46,227 nt of DNA from Vibrio halioticoli NBRC 102217 (GCF_000496695.1 NZ_BAUJ01000043.1:1-46227); one strand, 5' to 3'. Positions 35,179 to 45,624 are shown, counted from the stretch's first letter. Notes: generated by a model from the sequence alone, not told the origin. Numbers and translations are program-made.

Positions 35179-37368
35179 CTATAAAGATCGATACTTATCG
35201 CGAAGTCGTTGGCGAACACTTTCGCCAACACTGTTCACAATAAAGGTAAACAAAAATAAAATTAACGCTGACAAAAACAGTAAGCGATAGTGAGAACTTC
35301 CAACCTTAGATTCAGGCAACTCGGTGGCAATGGTGGCCGTTAATGAACGCAGGCCTTCAAAGACATTCCAGTCAGTAATTGGCGTATTACCGGTTACGGT
35401 CAGCACTATCATGGTTTCGCCCATCGCTCGCCCTAAACCCAACATAATGGCGGAGATAATCCCTGGGCTAGCGGTTAATAGCACCACTCGTGTTAGGGTT
35501 TGCCATTCGGTTGCACCAAGTGCCAACGCACCGTTGGAGAGGTGTTTCGGCACTGAATAAATCGCATCTTCTGAGATAGTAAAAATCGTCGGGATAACCG
35601 CAAACCCCATCGCAATGCCCACCACCAAGGTATTGCGCTGCTGATAATCCCAGCCTTTATCCGCAAGGAAATAAATGAGCCCATGCTCAAACAGGATTTT
35701 TTCTAGATAAGGCGCAAAATAAAATAAACCTGCCCACACCAGAATAATAACAGGCAACAAGGTCACTAGGTGTAACCCCTTTGGTACTTGCGACTTCACT
35801 CGATTAGGCAACAATGCCCAAGCACCTCCACAGCCTAATGCCGTAAATGGAATCACTAGAATACTCAACATAAAGGCGAGTAAGTTCCTTTCCATAATAG
35901 GTGCTAGCCAAACCGCGGCGACAAAACCGATGACCAAGGTGGGTAAAGCTTCCATTAACTCAATCGCAGGCTTAATGGTGTTACGCATTCTAGTGGACAT
36001 AAAGTAGGCGGTATACACCGCGCCTAACACCGCAATTGGGATAGAAAAGAACATCGCATACAGTGCGGCTTTTAAGGTACCAAATACCAATGGAATTAAG
36101 CTAAATTTAGGCTCTACATCCTCTTCAGTTGATGAGGTTTGCCAAACATAATCAGGGGTTGAATATCCCTCATATTGAACCTTTTGCGTCAGTTCTTTGA
36201 GTGAGATTTCAGGGTGCCTTGCTTCAATCTCAAACTTTGTGATCTTATCTTTATAGACATTGACTAAGTATTTATCGTTACGCGATAAAGTGCTTAATAG
36301 CGGCGGTGCTTTACCTTCAATATTTAAAATTGCCGCTGGTCTAGTTGCGTAAAATAAGCTGTACATGCCATCTTTGCCGACCGTCCAAAAACCTTTGGTC
36401 GTATGCTCTGGAATAACAGAAACAACCTCACCGCTACTGGTGTATTTTCGAGCCGATCTTAAACGACGCTCATTTTGGAAAGTGACGAACCAAAACTCGA
36501 GCTCATTACGTGAGTTAGAAACAATCGCTCCTTTATCGCCATTTAAGAAACTAAATGCACGATGAAAGCCATTTCTCAGCCTATCTTTATTTTGCGAGAA
36601 TAAGCTAAAAGGCTCACTTCGTGTGCGGCGGGAAAAAATAGACACAGCATCGTCATCCAATACCACGATATATAAGCCATTTTTCGCTACAAATACGCCA
36701 GAGATATGCTCGAAGGTTGCGGGCAGTGATTTTATGCTGTGGGTCGCTTCTTTGGGTCCAACAACATAATCAAGCACTTCCACTTTACTGTCACTTGCCC
36801 TAGCAATCACAGCCCCTTCTTGTATTACCGTAAAGCCTAAATATTTGGTCTTAAAACCTGAATCAGCAAACTCTAAAGCCGACAGCTCTTCATTCACTCT
36901 TAAGTTAGGCGTATACACTGTGTTTTTCTTGGAATGCGAAATGATATATTCAGGCATTGCTACTTCGATATCACCACCAGCATCAATCATAGCAACCCAA
37001 GGACGCGGGGTATTAGTGGCAATCGCCACCGGATCTTTCTGGATTAAAGCTTGATTAAGAACGGTAAACTGATCATTTAAAGAGAAGTAGACCACCTCAC
37101 CTTTGTCATTGATCGCAATACCGTTATTACCCGTGTTATCAATTTTAGTATCGATAAAAGAGCGGCCATCAATGGGTAGTTGATACTCAGTTTGCTGGTA
37201 ACTAGACGTGCTAAAAATTGGAATGGTTTCGGTGAAAAAGTAGATAAGAATACCGAGCAGACCGACCAACATGCCTAAACCACTGGCTTTTACTAATCCC
37301 GCAATCAGTTTATCTTTGAGCAGACGAGTTCTATTGGTCTCTCTTAACAATGATGTAGCCTTATTCAT
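35179..37368 (-). CDS. pstC: phosphate ABC transporter permease PstC, enlarged form
   Basis: A 729-residue permease, more than twice the roughly 320 residues of E. coli PstC. After a first helix (about 26-46) comes an extra domain of about 370 residues (about 50-420) made of short beta-like stretches with recurring patterns such as NGIAINDKGEVVYF, NGLYIVVLDDDAVSIF and KGFWTVGKDGMYSLFY, suggestive of a beta-propeller. The permease core starts near 424, with the EAA loop at VPKHLSNGALALGATEWQTL. The extra domain is probably periplasmic. A 194-base gap separates it from pstS; I found no clear Pho box there. Confidence 0.93.
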   Translation of the reverse strand: MNKATSLLRETNRTRLLKDKLIAGLVKASGLGMLVGLLGILIYFFTETIPIFSTSSYQQTEYQLPIDGRSFIDTKIDNTGNNGIAINDKGEVVYFSLNDQFTVLNQALIQKDPVAIATNTPRPWVAMIDAGGDIEVAMPEYIISHSKKNTVYTPNLRVNEELSALEFADSGFKTKYLGFTVIQEGAVIARASDSKVEVLDYVVGPKEATHSIKSLPATFEHISGVFVAKNGLYIVVLDDDAVSIFSRRTRSEPFSLFSQNKDRLRNGFHRAFSFLNGDKGAIVSNSRNELEFWFVTFQNERRLRSARKYTSSGEVVSVIPEHTTKGFWTVGKDGMYSLFYATRPAAILNIEGKAPPLLSTLSRNDKYLVNVYKDKITKFEIEARHPEISLKELTQKVQYEGYSTPDYVWQTSSTEEDVEPKFSLIPLVFGTLKAALYAMFFSIPIAVLGAVYTAYFMSTRMRNTIKPAIELMEALPTLVIGFVAAVWLAPIMERNLLAFMLSILVIPFTALGCGGAWALLPNRVKSQVPKGLHLVTLLPVIILVWAGLFYFAPYLEKILFEHGLIYFLADKGWDYQQRNTLVVGIAMGFAVIPTIFTISEDAIYSVPKHLSNGALALGATEWQTLTRVVLLTASPGIISAIMLGLGRAMGETMIVLTVTGNTPITDWNVFEGLRSLTATIATELPESKVGSSHYRLLFLSALILFLFTFIVNSVGESVRQRLRDKYRSL

Positions 37369-37562
37369 TTCATATGATCTTCTTTGATCTTGAGACTGTA
37401 GCTAAAGTATCAGCTATCTTGGTGATACCAATATCAAATTCACATTTGATAGTTGAGCGACGATAGATGCTACACCTTTTGAGTCTTACCGCAATCATAG
37501 TCAAGCACTTAACCTAAGCGGCATTCGGTAAGTGATGAAAAATACATCAAGCTAATCCAACA

Positions 37563-38519
37563 CTATTTAAGCGTTAAGCCAACTTTGGCTAACTCTTTCT
37601 TGGCAAATGTCGCAGAAATTGGGATATAACCTTCACGAGCAACGGCATGTTGCCCCTGCTTAGAATAAATAAACCGTATAAATTCACGCTGTTTAATCGG
37701 TAAGGGTTTATTGGGTTGCTTATTCACATACACATACAGCTTGCGACTTAGAGGGTATTTGCCTGAAATAATATTCTGTGACGTCGGTTGTACATAATCC
37801 TCGTCATATTTAGCGATAGGGACTAATCGAGTGCCCATAGCTTTAGAGGCAACACCAGAATAACCAATTGATGAGACTGACGATGCCACAGCCTGCACCA
37901 CTGACGTGCCGCCGAGCATTTCATTTACTGAGTTATCAAAGTCACCACCACACAATACGGTACTTTTAAATACACCATAGGTTCCAGAAACTGGGTTACG
38001 CCCAAATTTTTGGATCTTCAACTTGCCCCAAGGTTGCAAAATGCCAAGGTCACTCCAAGTTTCGATATGCCGATTAGTACCACAGAAATAAGTCACAGAA
38101 AAAATCGCATCCAATTCAACAAAGTTAAGCCCTTGAATCGGGTTGTCTTGATGAACAAACACGCCTAGTGCATCCAAAGCTACGACTAACTCAGTAGGAG
38201 AATAACCATAGTTGCGTTCAAATGCGGCCACTTCACTGGGCTGCATTTCACGACTCATGGGTCCAAACTGAGCTGTGCCTTCAGTCAAAGCTGGCACCGC
38301 AGTCGAACTGCCCGACGCTTGTACTTGCACATTCACACTCGGGTACAACGCTGAAAACTCTTCCGCCCACGCTGTTACTATGCCCGCTAAAGAATCTGAG
38401 CCCGCAGAAGATAAGTTACCAGAAATCCCTTGTACATGACGATAGTCTGGCAATTGAACAGCTTGCGCCGTCCACGACAGCACAAGCATGGCAAATACAA
38501 CGAGTCGTGATGCTATCAC
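37563..38519 (-). CDS. pstS: phosphate-binding protein of the PstS family
   Basis: A 318-residue periplasmic solute-binding protein that delivers phosphate to PstCA. A signal peptide ends at about residue 20 (SWTAQA). Phosphate-binding motifs are visible: [12 protein letters not shown] near the start, [23 protein letters not shown], and the [11 protein letters not shown] loop. It belongs to the PstS type with the SRxM element (FGPMSREM). The GTG start overlaps the phoR stop (GTGA), so it is translated from the phoBR transcript. Confidence 0.92.
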   Translation of the reverse strand: MIASRLVVFAMLVLSWTAQAVQLPDYRHVQGISGNLSSAGSDSLAGIVTAWAEEFSALYPSVNVQVQASGSSTAVPALTEGTAQFGPMSREMQPSEVAAFERNYGYSPTELVVALDALGVFVHQDNPIQGLNFVELDAIFSVTYFCGTNRHIETWSDLGILQPWGKLKIQKFGRNPVSGTYGVFKSTVLCGGDFDNSVNEMLGGTSVVQAVASSVSSIGYSGVASKAMGTRLVPIAKYDEDYVQPTSQNIISGKYPLSRKLYVYVNKQPNKPLPIKQREFIRFIYSKQGQHAVAREGYIPISATFAKKELAKVGLTLK

Positions 38520-39829
38520 TGTTCAATTAACTCCCTAGAAATAAGGCGCTTAGGGAGTACGAAGGAGAATCGACTTCCCTTACCTACCTCACTTTGGATC
38601 TCCAATTGTGAATCATGGTGGCTCAAAGTGTGTTTGACGATTGCTAGGCCTAACCCACTGCCACCGGTTTCTCTAGAACGGGCTTTATCAACACGGTAGA
38701 AGCGCTCTGTTAGCCTATGTAGATGTTGAGGCTCAATGCCATCACCAGTATCTGAAACTTGCAAGGACGCACCTAGAGCCGTCTCAGCCCAAGTGACATT
38801 AATATGTGAACCTGCTGGTGTGTATTTGACTGCGTTATAAACCAAGTTGGAAATTGCGCTGCGCATTTGATCTTCATCACCAATGATCTTAAGTGAGCTA
38901 TCGACATCAAAGGCTAATTGATGTTCATTCTTACCACTTAATGCTTGCGCTTCTTTTTCTAAGATTTGTAGCATCTTCGGCACATCAACAATATCATCGC
39001 CCGCCCCCATAGGAGCCGCTTCAATCTTAGATAAAGTCAGTAGCTGATCAACGAGACTGTTCATGCGGTTAAGTTGTTCCGTCATCACGCCATGCGCTCG
39101 TGGCCACATAGGTCCGATTAGCATATCGGGATCGGCCGTCATTTCTAGGTAGCCTTGTAGCACCGTCATAGGTGTACGTAACTCATGAGATACGTTGGCA
39201 AAGAAGTTACGACGCATACCTTCTAGAGTTTTAAGCTGCGAAACATCACGGACGACCATCAGGTGTTCACCATCGGTATACGGCACAATACGCAGCTCTA
39301 AAATACGCTCGACATTTAGCGGGGAACGAATTTCTAACGGCTCAGAGAAGTCATTTCTGTTGAGATACTTTATAAAGTCAGGAGTGCGCAATAAATTAGT
39401 AATTGGCAGTTCACTATCTTCAGGCCAACGAAAGCCCAACAATTGCTGAGCCAATCGGTTACACCAAACAATATTGCCTTCATCACGAAAGACCACTACC
39501 GCATCCGGCAGTGATTCAGCACCGTTTCTAAAACGGCGAATAAGGCCTGTGAGTTCTTTTCTCTTACGACGCTGGCGCTGTTGCAATCGGTACATACCGT
39601 TGAACAGCGGCTCCCAATTACCAGAGCTTGATGGTGGCGAAAGACGTTTGTCGTTCCACAACCATTGCGAGAATCGGATCTGATTATGCAGGTGCCATCC
39701 TAACTGCAACAAAGTTGCAATCAAAAGCATCCATGGCATGTAACCTACAAACCATCCTAGTAATACCCAAGGGGTATAAAAAAAAGCCAGCTCTAAAGCC
39801 AGCCTTCTCCATGTCAGTTTTTCTACCAT
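38516..39829 (-). CDS. phoR: phosphate regulon sensor histidine kinase PhoR
   Basis: A 437-residue kinase that phosphorylates PhoB when phosphate is scarce. Two N-terminal membrane helices (about 12-44), a basic linker, a PAS domain (about 100-195, [19 protein letters not shown]), the dimerisation domain with phosphorylated histidine in [12 protein letters not shown], and the ATPase with N box ([14 protein letters not shown]), DTGDGIE and [12 protein letters not shown]. It lacks a large periplasmic sensor domain, as in E. coli PhoR, which reads the Pst-PhoU complex. It follows phoB after 36 bases. Confidence 0.97.
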   Translation of the reverse strand: MVEKLTWRRLALELAFFYTPWVLLGWFVGYMPWMLLIATLLQLGWHLHNQIRFSQWLWNDKRLSPPSSSGNWEPLFNGMYRLQQRQRRKRKELTGLIRRFRNGAESLPDAVVVFRDEGNIVWCNRLAQQLLGFRWPEDSELPITNLLRTPDFIKYLNRNDFSEPLEIRSPLNVERILELRIVPYTDGEHLMVVRDVSQLKTLEGMRRNFFANVSHELRTPMTVLQGYLEMTADPDMLIGPMWPRAHGVMTEQLNRMNSLVDQLLTLSKIEAAPMGAGDDIVDVPKMLQILEKEAQALSGKNEHQLAFDVDSSLKIIGDEDQMRSAISNLVYNAVKYTPAGSHINVTWAETALGASLQVSDTGDGIEPQHLHRLTERFYRVDKARSRETGGSGLGLAIVKHTLSHHDSQLEIQSEVGKGSRFSFVLPKRLISRELIEQ

Positions 39830-39865
39830 CTAACGGCAAACTCCAGAGTTCGATAAGCCTGCTGG

Positions 39866-40555
39866 TTAGGCTTTAGTCGAGAATCGGTAACCTGCACCAC
39901 GTACAGTTTGAACTAGTTTATGATGCTCAGTTGCTTCTAGGGCTTTACGTAAGCGACGAATATGAACATCTACTGTTCTGTCTTCTACATAAACGTTTGT
40001 ACCCCAAACATGATTCAATAGCTGCTCACGACTGTACACACGCTCTTGGTGAGTCATGAAAAAATGCAACATTTTAAATTCGGTTGGCCCCATATCTAGG
40101 GGTTGGTCATTAGCGGTAACACGGTGTGATACAGGGTCTAAGCGTAAGCCACGTACATCAATTGCTTCTTCCGTTGACGTAGGAGATGCACGACGGATAA
40201 CAGCTTTAAGACGAGCGATTAACTCTTTCGGTGAAAACGGCTTAGTGATGTAATCATCAGCGCCTACTTCAAGGCCTTTAACTTTGTCTTCTTCTTCACC
40301 ACGAGCGGTCAACATAACCACCGGTATATTGCGAGTCATTTCATCACGTTTGAGATGTTTGATGAAATTAATACCGGTACCGCCGGGCAGCATCCAATCT
40401 AAAAGAATAAGATCTGGAAAAGGTTCTTTAAGCATACTGACAGCGGTGTCATAGTCTTCGGCTTCAACTGTCGTATAACCTTTTTGCTCCAGCACAAAAC
40501 AAAGCATTTCACGGATCGGAGCTTCATCCTCTACTACTAGGATTCTTTTAGACAT
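39866..40555 (-). CDS. phoB: phosphate regulon response regulator PhoB
   Basis: A 229-residue OmpR-family regulator. Receiver domain with acidic pocket (EDEAPIREM), phosphorylated aspartate in [11 protein letters not shown] (about residue 53) and lysine in YITKPFSP; C-terminal winged helix (about 130-229) with [34 protein letters not shown]. Phospho-PhoB binds Pho boxes and activates phosphate-starvation genes. Its own promoter region carries a Pho-box-like sequence, consistent with autoactivation. First gene of the phoBR-pst cluster and divergent from rdgC. Confidence 0.98.
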   Translation of the reverse strand: MSKRILVVEDEAPIREMLCFVLEQKGYTTVEAEDYDTAVSMLKEPFPDLILLDWMLPGGTGINFIKHLKRDEMTRNIPVVMLTARGEEEDKVKGLEVGADDYITKPFSPKELIARLKAVIRRASPTSTEEAIDVRGLRLDPVSHRVTANDQPLDMGPTEFKMLHFFMTHQERVYSREQLLNHVWGTNVYVEDRTVDVHIRRLRKALEATEHHKLVQTVRGAGYRFSTKA

Positions 40556-40592
40556 CTTGTTTTATAACCTCAACTGTTTGTAAACTCCGCAT

Positions 40593-40626
40593 ATTATCCA
40601 GTTAAATTATGACAGTTTTGTGGCGA
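40593..40626 (-). promoter_or_regulatory. putative Pho box and -10 element of phoB
   Basis: On the minus strand TCGCCAC (40620-40626), four bases, and a perfect CTGTCAT (40609-40615) form the two half-sites. Exactly ten bases later is GATAAT (40593-40598), a good -10. The layout is that of PhoB-activated promoters and indicates autoregulation of phoBR. Confidence 0.7.
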
Positions 40627-40739
40627 TTGAAAACAAAAAATCATAATAAATTCATTGAACAACACGAAATTTGTACTAGGCACTATTACAAGGCTTCATT
40701 TATCATTAGGTTTTCCCCATCGCAATTCAGGGACACAAC

Positions 40740-41648
40740 ATGTGGTTTAAGAACTGTCTAGTCTACCGCTTCAATCGTGAAGTAGAGATAGAAACGGAAA
40801 CATTAGAAAAACAACTTCAAGAGTTTCAATTCAAACCTTGTGGTAGCCAAGATAAACAAAAGTTTGGTTGGTCATTCGCTATGCCTGGTCAAGATCAACT
40901 GCTGAGCCACGTCGCGCAAAATCGCATTTTGCTGTGTGCGAAAAAAGAAGAGAAGCTACTACCTGCCTCAGTGATTAATGACGCTGTGGCCAACAAAGTG
41001 GATCTACTTGAGCAACAAGAAAATCGTCGCCTGAAAAAAACCGAGCGCGATACCATTAAAGATGAAGTATTAATGGACTTACTGCCACGCGCTTTCACTC
41101 GTAGCCAGTTGACCTATTTGCTTGTTTCTGTTGAAGATGGCGTGGTCATTGTAGATGCCGCTAGCTCTAAGAAAGCTGAAGATGCATTAGCGCTATTGAG
41201 AAAAACTATCGGTAGCTTACCTGTTGTTCCTGCACTTCCAGAAAAAGCTGTTGAGCAAACCTTAACCGAGTGGATTAAAGGTGAAAGCCAACCGACAGGC
41301 TTTGAAATCTTAGATGAAGCCGAACTAAAATCGCCTTTAGAAGAAGGTGGCATCATTCGTTGTAAGCAACAAGACTTGCAAAGCGAAGAGATTTTAAATC
41401 ACATCGAAGCCAATAAATTTGTCACTAAGCTGGCGCTAAACTGGCAAGATCGCATCGAATTTGTACTGGCTGATGACGCAAGCTTAAAACGTCTAAAATT
41501 TGGTGAAGAGCTAAAAGACCAAAATGAAGATATTCCACGCGAAGATAAAGCCGCTCGTTTTGATGCGGATTTCTCTTTAATGAGCGGAGAATTATTAGCA
41601 TTAGTGGGTAATCTGCACACCGAATTAGGTGGTTTAGAGAAAAATTAA
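40740..41648 (+). CDS. rdgC: recombination-associated protein RdgC
   Basis: A 302-residue protein that forms a ring around DNA and restrains RecA. The family start [26 protein letters not shown] and the [37 protein letters not shown] segments are clear. Length matches E. coli RdgC (303). It diverges from phoB. An AGTGC/GCACT hairpin without a T-run follows its stop. Confidence 0.95.
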   Translation: MWFKNCLVYRFNREVEIETETLEKQLQEFQFKPCGSQDKQKFGWSFAMPGQDQLLSHVAQNRILLCAKKEEKLLPASVINDAVANKVDLLEQQENRRLKKTERDTIKDEVLMDLLPRAFTRSQLTYLLVSVEDGVVIVDAASSKKAEDALALLRKTIGSLPVVPALPEKAVEQTLTEWIKGESQPTGFEILDEAELKSPLEEGGIIRCKQQDLQSEEILNHIEANKFVTKLALNWQDRIEFVLADDASLKRLKFGEELKDQNEDIPREDKAARFDADFSLMSGELLALVGNLHTELGGLEKN

Positions 41649-41787
41649 GTGCATTTGGCACTACAATTTGTGACATAGATACTTTTTTAGTGGCGATTAT
41701 TACGGCAATCCCGTAAAATTCGCCCTCCTTATATCTCGACACATGGTGGCGAGATCCTGACTTGAAATCAGAATAGAGTATAAAAAC

Positions 41788-43161
41788 ATGTTCAAACCAG
41801 AATTACTTTCTCCTGCCGGTAGCCTTAAAAACATGCGTTACGCCTTTGCCTATGGTGCAGATGCGGTTTACGCAGGCCAACCACGCTACAGCCTTCGTGT
41901 TCGTAACAACGAATTCAACCACGAAAATCTACAAATCGGTATCGACGAAGCTCACGCCCAAGGCAAGAAACTGTATGTAGTTTGTAACATTCAGCCTCAT
42001 AACTCTAAGCTAAAAACCTTTATTCGCGATCTTAAACCGGTTGTAGAAATGGGCCCTGACGCATTGATCATGTCAGATCCTGGTCTGATCATGATGGTTC
42101 GCGAAGCTTTCCCTGATATTGCTATCCACCTATCAGTACAAGCCAACGCCGTAAACTGGGCGACCGTGAAATTCTGGTCAACTCAAGGCGTTGAACGTGT
42201 GATTCTTTCTCGTGAGCTTTCACTGGAAGAAATTGAAGAGATCCGCGAGCACTGCCCAGAAACTGAACTCGAAATCTTTGTTCACGGCGCATTGTGCATG
42301 GCGTACTCAGGTCGCTGCTTACTGTCTGGTTACATGAATAAACGTGATCCTAACCAAGGCACTTGTACTAATGCTTGTCGTTGGGAATACAAAGCAGAAA
42401 AAGCCACTGAAGACGATGCCGGTCAAATCGTAGAAATTCAAGAAGCGGTAACTAGCGAAAACCAAGAGCGTCCAGACAACACGCTAGGTCTTGGCAAACC
42501 AACGGATGAAGTGATCTTGCTATCAGAATCTCATCGCCCAGAAGAAAAAATGGCAGCGTTTGAAGATGAGCATGGTACTTACATCATGAACTCTAAAGAT
42601 TTACGTGCTGTTCAACACGTAGAACGCCTCACTAAAATGGGTGTACATTCACTGAAAATTGAAGGCCGTACTAAGTCTTTCTATTACTGTGCACGTACCG
42701 CTCAGGTTTACCGTAAAGCCATCGACGATGCAGTAGAAGGCAAGCCATTTGATCCAAACCTACTCGGCACTCTAGAGAGTCTTGCTCACCGTGGTTACAC
42801 AGAAGGTTTCCTACGTCGTCACACTCACGATGCTTACCAAAACTACGAATACGGTTACTCTGTTTCTGATTCTCAGCAATTTGTGGGGGAATTCACAGGT
42901 AAACGTCGCGGCGACCTTGTTGAAGTTGAAGTAAAAAACAAATTCATGGTGGGTGACAGCTTAGAGCTAATGACTCCACAAGGTAACGTAGTATTTAACC
43001 TAGAAGTGATGGAAAACCGTAAATCAGAAAGCATTGATGATGCGAAAGGTAACGGTCACTTTGTGTTTATTCCTGTACCTGAAGATATGGATCTAGAGTT
43101 CGCTCTATTGATGCGTAACCTAAACCCAGGTCAAGATACTCGTAACCCATCAGGTAAGTAA
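41788..43161 (+). CDS. trhP: U32-family tRNA 5-hydroxyuridine synthase TrhP (YegQ)
   Basis: A 457-residue protein of the U32 'peptidase' family, the family of E. coli YegQ, now known as TrhP, which with prephenate hydroxylates uridine 34 of several tRNAs. The start FKPELLSPAGSLKNMRYAFAYGADAVYAG and the cysteine-rich segment HGALCMAYSGRCLLSGYMNKRDPNQGTCTNACRW (about 165-200) are diagnostic; the cysteines probably hold an iron-sulphur cluster. A possible promoter -10 TAAAAT is at 41714-41719. A ferredoxin gene follows after only three bases. Confidence 0.92.
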   Translation: MFKPELLSPAGSLKNMRYAFAYGADAVYAGQPRYSLRVRNNEFNHENLQIGIDEAHAQGKKLYVVCNIQPHNSKLKTFIRDLKPVVEMGPDALIMSDPGLIMMVREAFPDIAIHLSVQANAVNWATVKFWSTQGVERVILSRELSLEEIEEIREHCPETELEIFVHGALCMAYSGRCLLSGYMNKRDPNQGTCTNACRWEYKAEKATEDDAGQIVEIQEAVTSENQERPDNTLGLGKPTDEVILLSESHRPEEKMAAFEDEHGTYIMNSKDLRAVQHVERLTKMGVHSLKIEGRTKSFYYCARTAQVYRKAIDDAVEGKPFDPNLLGTLESLAHRGYTEGFLRRHTHDAYQNYEYGYSVSDSQQFVGEFTGKRRGDLVEVEVKNKFMVGDSLELMTPQGNVVFNLEVMENRKSESIDDAKGNGHFVFIPVPEDMDLEFALLMRNLNPGQDTRNPSGK

Positions 43162-43419
<258 letters not shown>

Positions 43420-43440
43420 ACCTAATAGTTGATCTACTTT

Positions 43441-43475
43441 AAATCCGATATTCAGTCATGATTATCGGATTTTTT
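43441..43475 (+). terminator. rho-independent terminator of trhP-yfhL
   Basis: AAATCCGATA/TATCGGATTT stem (43441-43450 and 43463-43472) with a 12-base loop and following T residues, about 20 bases past the yfhL stop. Confidence 0.88.
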
Positions 43476-43579
43476 ATGGACAGCGATTTATGGCAAGCAA
43501 AAATAAACTCAATCGATGAGTTATGTCTTTTAGACTGAGATAGAACGTAAGTAACTGATTTTAATTATGAGTAATCAAG

Positions 43580-44035
43580 ATGTTTGATCTTTGGCAAGAG
43601 CTGCAAAAAATTAATCACTACCACTATCAATCACAACCGGGAGCTAATTCCGTTATGGGTTGGGCGGGTGCAGGTAGTGGTGATGTAACTTGTGAGCTTG
43701 AAGATCAGCAGACACTCTATTTTAAAGAAGCAGGCCAATTTACCCTTCAGCAAAATGGCTATACCGTCGATACCCAAAATGAGTTTATTTGGCAGCGCTT
43801 AAATGAACATCAAATAAAACTGCTGCACAGTCGCTTTGGTCGCAACAATGCGGTTGAGCTGTTTGTCCTCAGCTACCATGCACAAACCCAACAATGGATC
43901 AGTGACGCCGCCCATGTCTGCGCTGACGATCTTTATAGTGGCACAGTGCAATGGCAAGACGAGGCAGTTGAATTTAGTTGGACCATCACCGGCCCACGCA
44001 AACAAGAAAATTTACATTATCGATATACGAGGTAG
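43580..44035 (+). CDS. small protein resembling DUF6314
   Basis: A 151-residue soluble protein. The C-terminal half has the pattern HVCADDLYSGTVQWQDEAVEFSWTITGPRKQENLHYRY, which I recognise from DUF6314 proteins (H-x-C-x2-D-x-Y-x-G ... W-x-V-x-GPRK). The fold is probably a small lipocalin-like or beta-rich barrel. No signal peptide or membrane segment. Function unknown. Its last codons contain the ribosome site (GAGG) of the next gene, an EamA transporter, so the two form a coupled pair. Confidence 0.75.
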   Translation: MFDLWQELQKINHYHYQSQPGANSVMGWAGAGSGDVTCELEDQQTLYFKEAGQFTLQQNGYTVDTQNEFIWQRLNEHQIKLLHSRFGRNNAVELFVLSYHAQTQQWISDAAHVCADDLYSGTVQWQDEAVEFSWTITGPRKQENLHYRYTR

Positions 44036-44037
44036 TT

Positions 44038-44889
44038 TTGATATATCTAATCGTTACCACGATCATCTGGTCGTTATCATTTAGCTTAATTGGCGTTTAC
44101 TTAGCAGGACACGTAGATGCTTATGTATCGGTATGGATACGTATTGCGTTAGCCGCTATCGTATTTTTACCTTTTATTCGCCTTAAAGCGGTTAAGAAAA
44201 AAGAAGCACTACAACTAATGGGCATTGGCGGTGTACAGCTTGGCTTAATGTACATTTTTTACTACCAATCTTTCTTGCTCCTCACCGTACCCGAAGTATT
44301 AGTGTTCACCGTATTCACGCCGATTTACGTCACCTTGATATATGACGCATTAAAGAAGCAATTCAACCCTCTATACCTTTTAAGCGCCCTTGTAGCGGTA
44401 CTCGGTGCCTTGGTAATCCGTTTTGATAACCTAACCGAAGACTACGTGATCGGCTTCTTTGTGGTGCAGTGCTCTAACCTCTGTTTTGCCTTTGGACAGG
44501 TCGCCTACAAATACTTCAAAGAAAGCCGCGAAGACATGCCACAAAAAGACATTTTTGGTTGGTTCTATATTGGCGCATTAGTGGTGGTTAGTATTGCTTG
44601 GTTACTATGGGGCAAAGCCGAGCTACCGACCGATCCAGTACAAATTGGCGTATTAATTTGGCTTGGCATTGGCGCATCAGGTTTAGGCTATTTTCTATGG
44701 AACAGAGGCGCAAGCCAAGTCGACCCCGGCTATCTAGCCATAATGAATAACGCCCTGATCCCTGCCGGACTTATAGTTAACGTTACTATCTGGAACCGCG
44801 ATGTAGACATGACCCGCTTAGTGGTAGGCGGCGCAATCATTCTGCTGGCGCTGTTTATTCATTCCCGAATTAAGCGTGTGGCTGAGTAA
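44038..44889 (+). CDS. EamA-family (DMT superfamily) transporter
   Basis: A 283-residue inner-membrane protein with about ten helices in two EamA halves; the first begins LIYLIVTTIIWSLSFSLIGVYLAGHVDAY. The start is the TTG at 44038: it directly follows the upstream stop, has GAGG 5-9 bases before it, and gives the family N-terminus. An ATG at 43978 in the same frame would overlap the upstream gene by 58 bases and add non-family residues. Substrate unknown; relatives export metabolites or amino acids. A 13-bp wobble-containing stem (about 44898-44928) without T-run follows the gene. Confidence 0.88.
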   Translation: MIYLIVTTIIWSLSFSLIGVYLAGHVDAYVSVWIRIALAAIVFLPFIRLKAVKKKEALQLMGIGGVQLGLMYIFYYQSFLLLTVPEVLVFTVFTPIYVTLIYDALKKQFNPLYLLSALVAVLGALVIRFDNLTEDYVIGFFVVQCSNLCFAFGQVAYKYFKESREDMPQKDIFGWFYIGALVVVSIAWLLWGKAELPTDPVQIGVLIWLGIGASGLGYFLWNRGASQVDPGYLAIMNNALIPAGLIVNVTIWNRDVDMTRLVVGGAIILLALFIHSRIKRVAE

Positions 44890-44968
44890 GTAATATAGAG
44901 GCTAAGTACTGATTTAGTGCTTAGTCTCAGCTTTGATACAACGCAGTGTTTAGGCTATTTAAACTCTA

Positions 44969-45097
44969 TTAACCTATAACTGTATCTTTAACTTCAAGCC
45001 ACTGCTCGCTGTTTGGACCAACAACACACTCTCCATTAACTCGCATCTCAAGTCGTAGCCGACATCGACTTGTCACATCAAGAAATTGCTCTTTATA
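44969..45097 (-). pseudogene. possible 3' gene remnant cut by the insertion sequence
   Basis: A 42-codon minus-strand frame runs from the left edge of the IS630 element to a TAA at 44969-44971. It includes ...RLRLEMRVNGECVVGPNSEQW... and ends DTVIG. The frame is interrupted at the IS boundary. Joining the flanks across the IS (one TA kept) gives an in-frame TAA directly before it, so an intact precursor is not restored. I do not recognise the protein. It may be a decayed gene end or chance. Confidence 0.3.
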
Positions 45098-45147
45098 CCA
45101 ATTCCGTTAATTTTATGATCTAATAATGGGCTCTTAAAGGAGTCCTT

Positions 45148-45624
45148 ATGAAGCATGATTTTCCGAGTCTGATTAATTCCACATCCAACGCTCGACTTAG
45201 AATGCGTTATTTAGCCGTTTCTCATTTTGTTGACGGTAAAAGTCGCACTCAAATAGCTAAGTACCTTAAAGTTAGCAGAGTAAGCGTCAATAAATGGGTT
45301 AAAGCATATCTCAACAATGGTCTTGAAGGACTTCAAGAGAAACCACACACTGGTAGACCTCATCGCCTAACAGACGAGCAAAAATCACAACTCAAAGAGT
45401 ATGTTATCGAACATGCCGTAAATGAGAGTGGCGGTCGCCTTCAAGCAAAAGACATTGGGCTCTATATAGAAAGCAATTTCAGTACATCATATAAAAAGTC
45501 GGCGCTCTATCAGTTATTACATGACATAGGTTTGAGTTGGATTACTACTCGTTCCGAACATCCTAAGCAGTCAATTGAAGCTCAAGAAGCTTTTAAAAAA
45601 ATTCCCAATCGAAACGATCCTTAA
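45148..45624 (+). CDS. IS630 transposase, N-terminal frame (DNA-binding part)
   Basis: 158 residues with a helix-turn-helix region: FVDGKSRTQIAKYLKVSRVSVNKWVKAYLNNGLEGLQEKPHTGRP (about 28-72), and a second winged-helix-like part (HAVNESGGRLQAKDIGLYIES...YQLLHDIGLSW). This recognises the terminal repeats. Start ATG with AAAGGAGT ribosome site. The frame leaves the family sequence at the A7 tract (45595-45601), after EAFKK, and stops at 45624; the catalytic half continues in another frame that overlaps by 50 bases. Confidence 0.85.
   Translation: MKHDFPSLINSTSNARLRMRYLAVSHFVDGKSRTQIAKYLKVSRVSVNKWVKAYLNNGLEGLQEKPHTGRPHRLTDEQKSQLKEYVIEHAVNESGGRLQAKDIGLYIESNFSTSYKKSALYQLLHDIGLSWITTRSEHPKQSIEAQEAFKKIPNRNDP

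Noticed and set aside
37369..37562. Pho box upstream of pstC
   Set aside because: No pair of 7-mers with 11-base period followed by a -10 at the spacing found at phoB, ppk and nptA; only weak partial matches.
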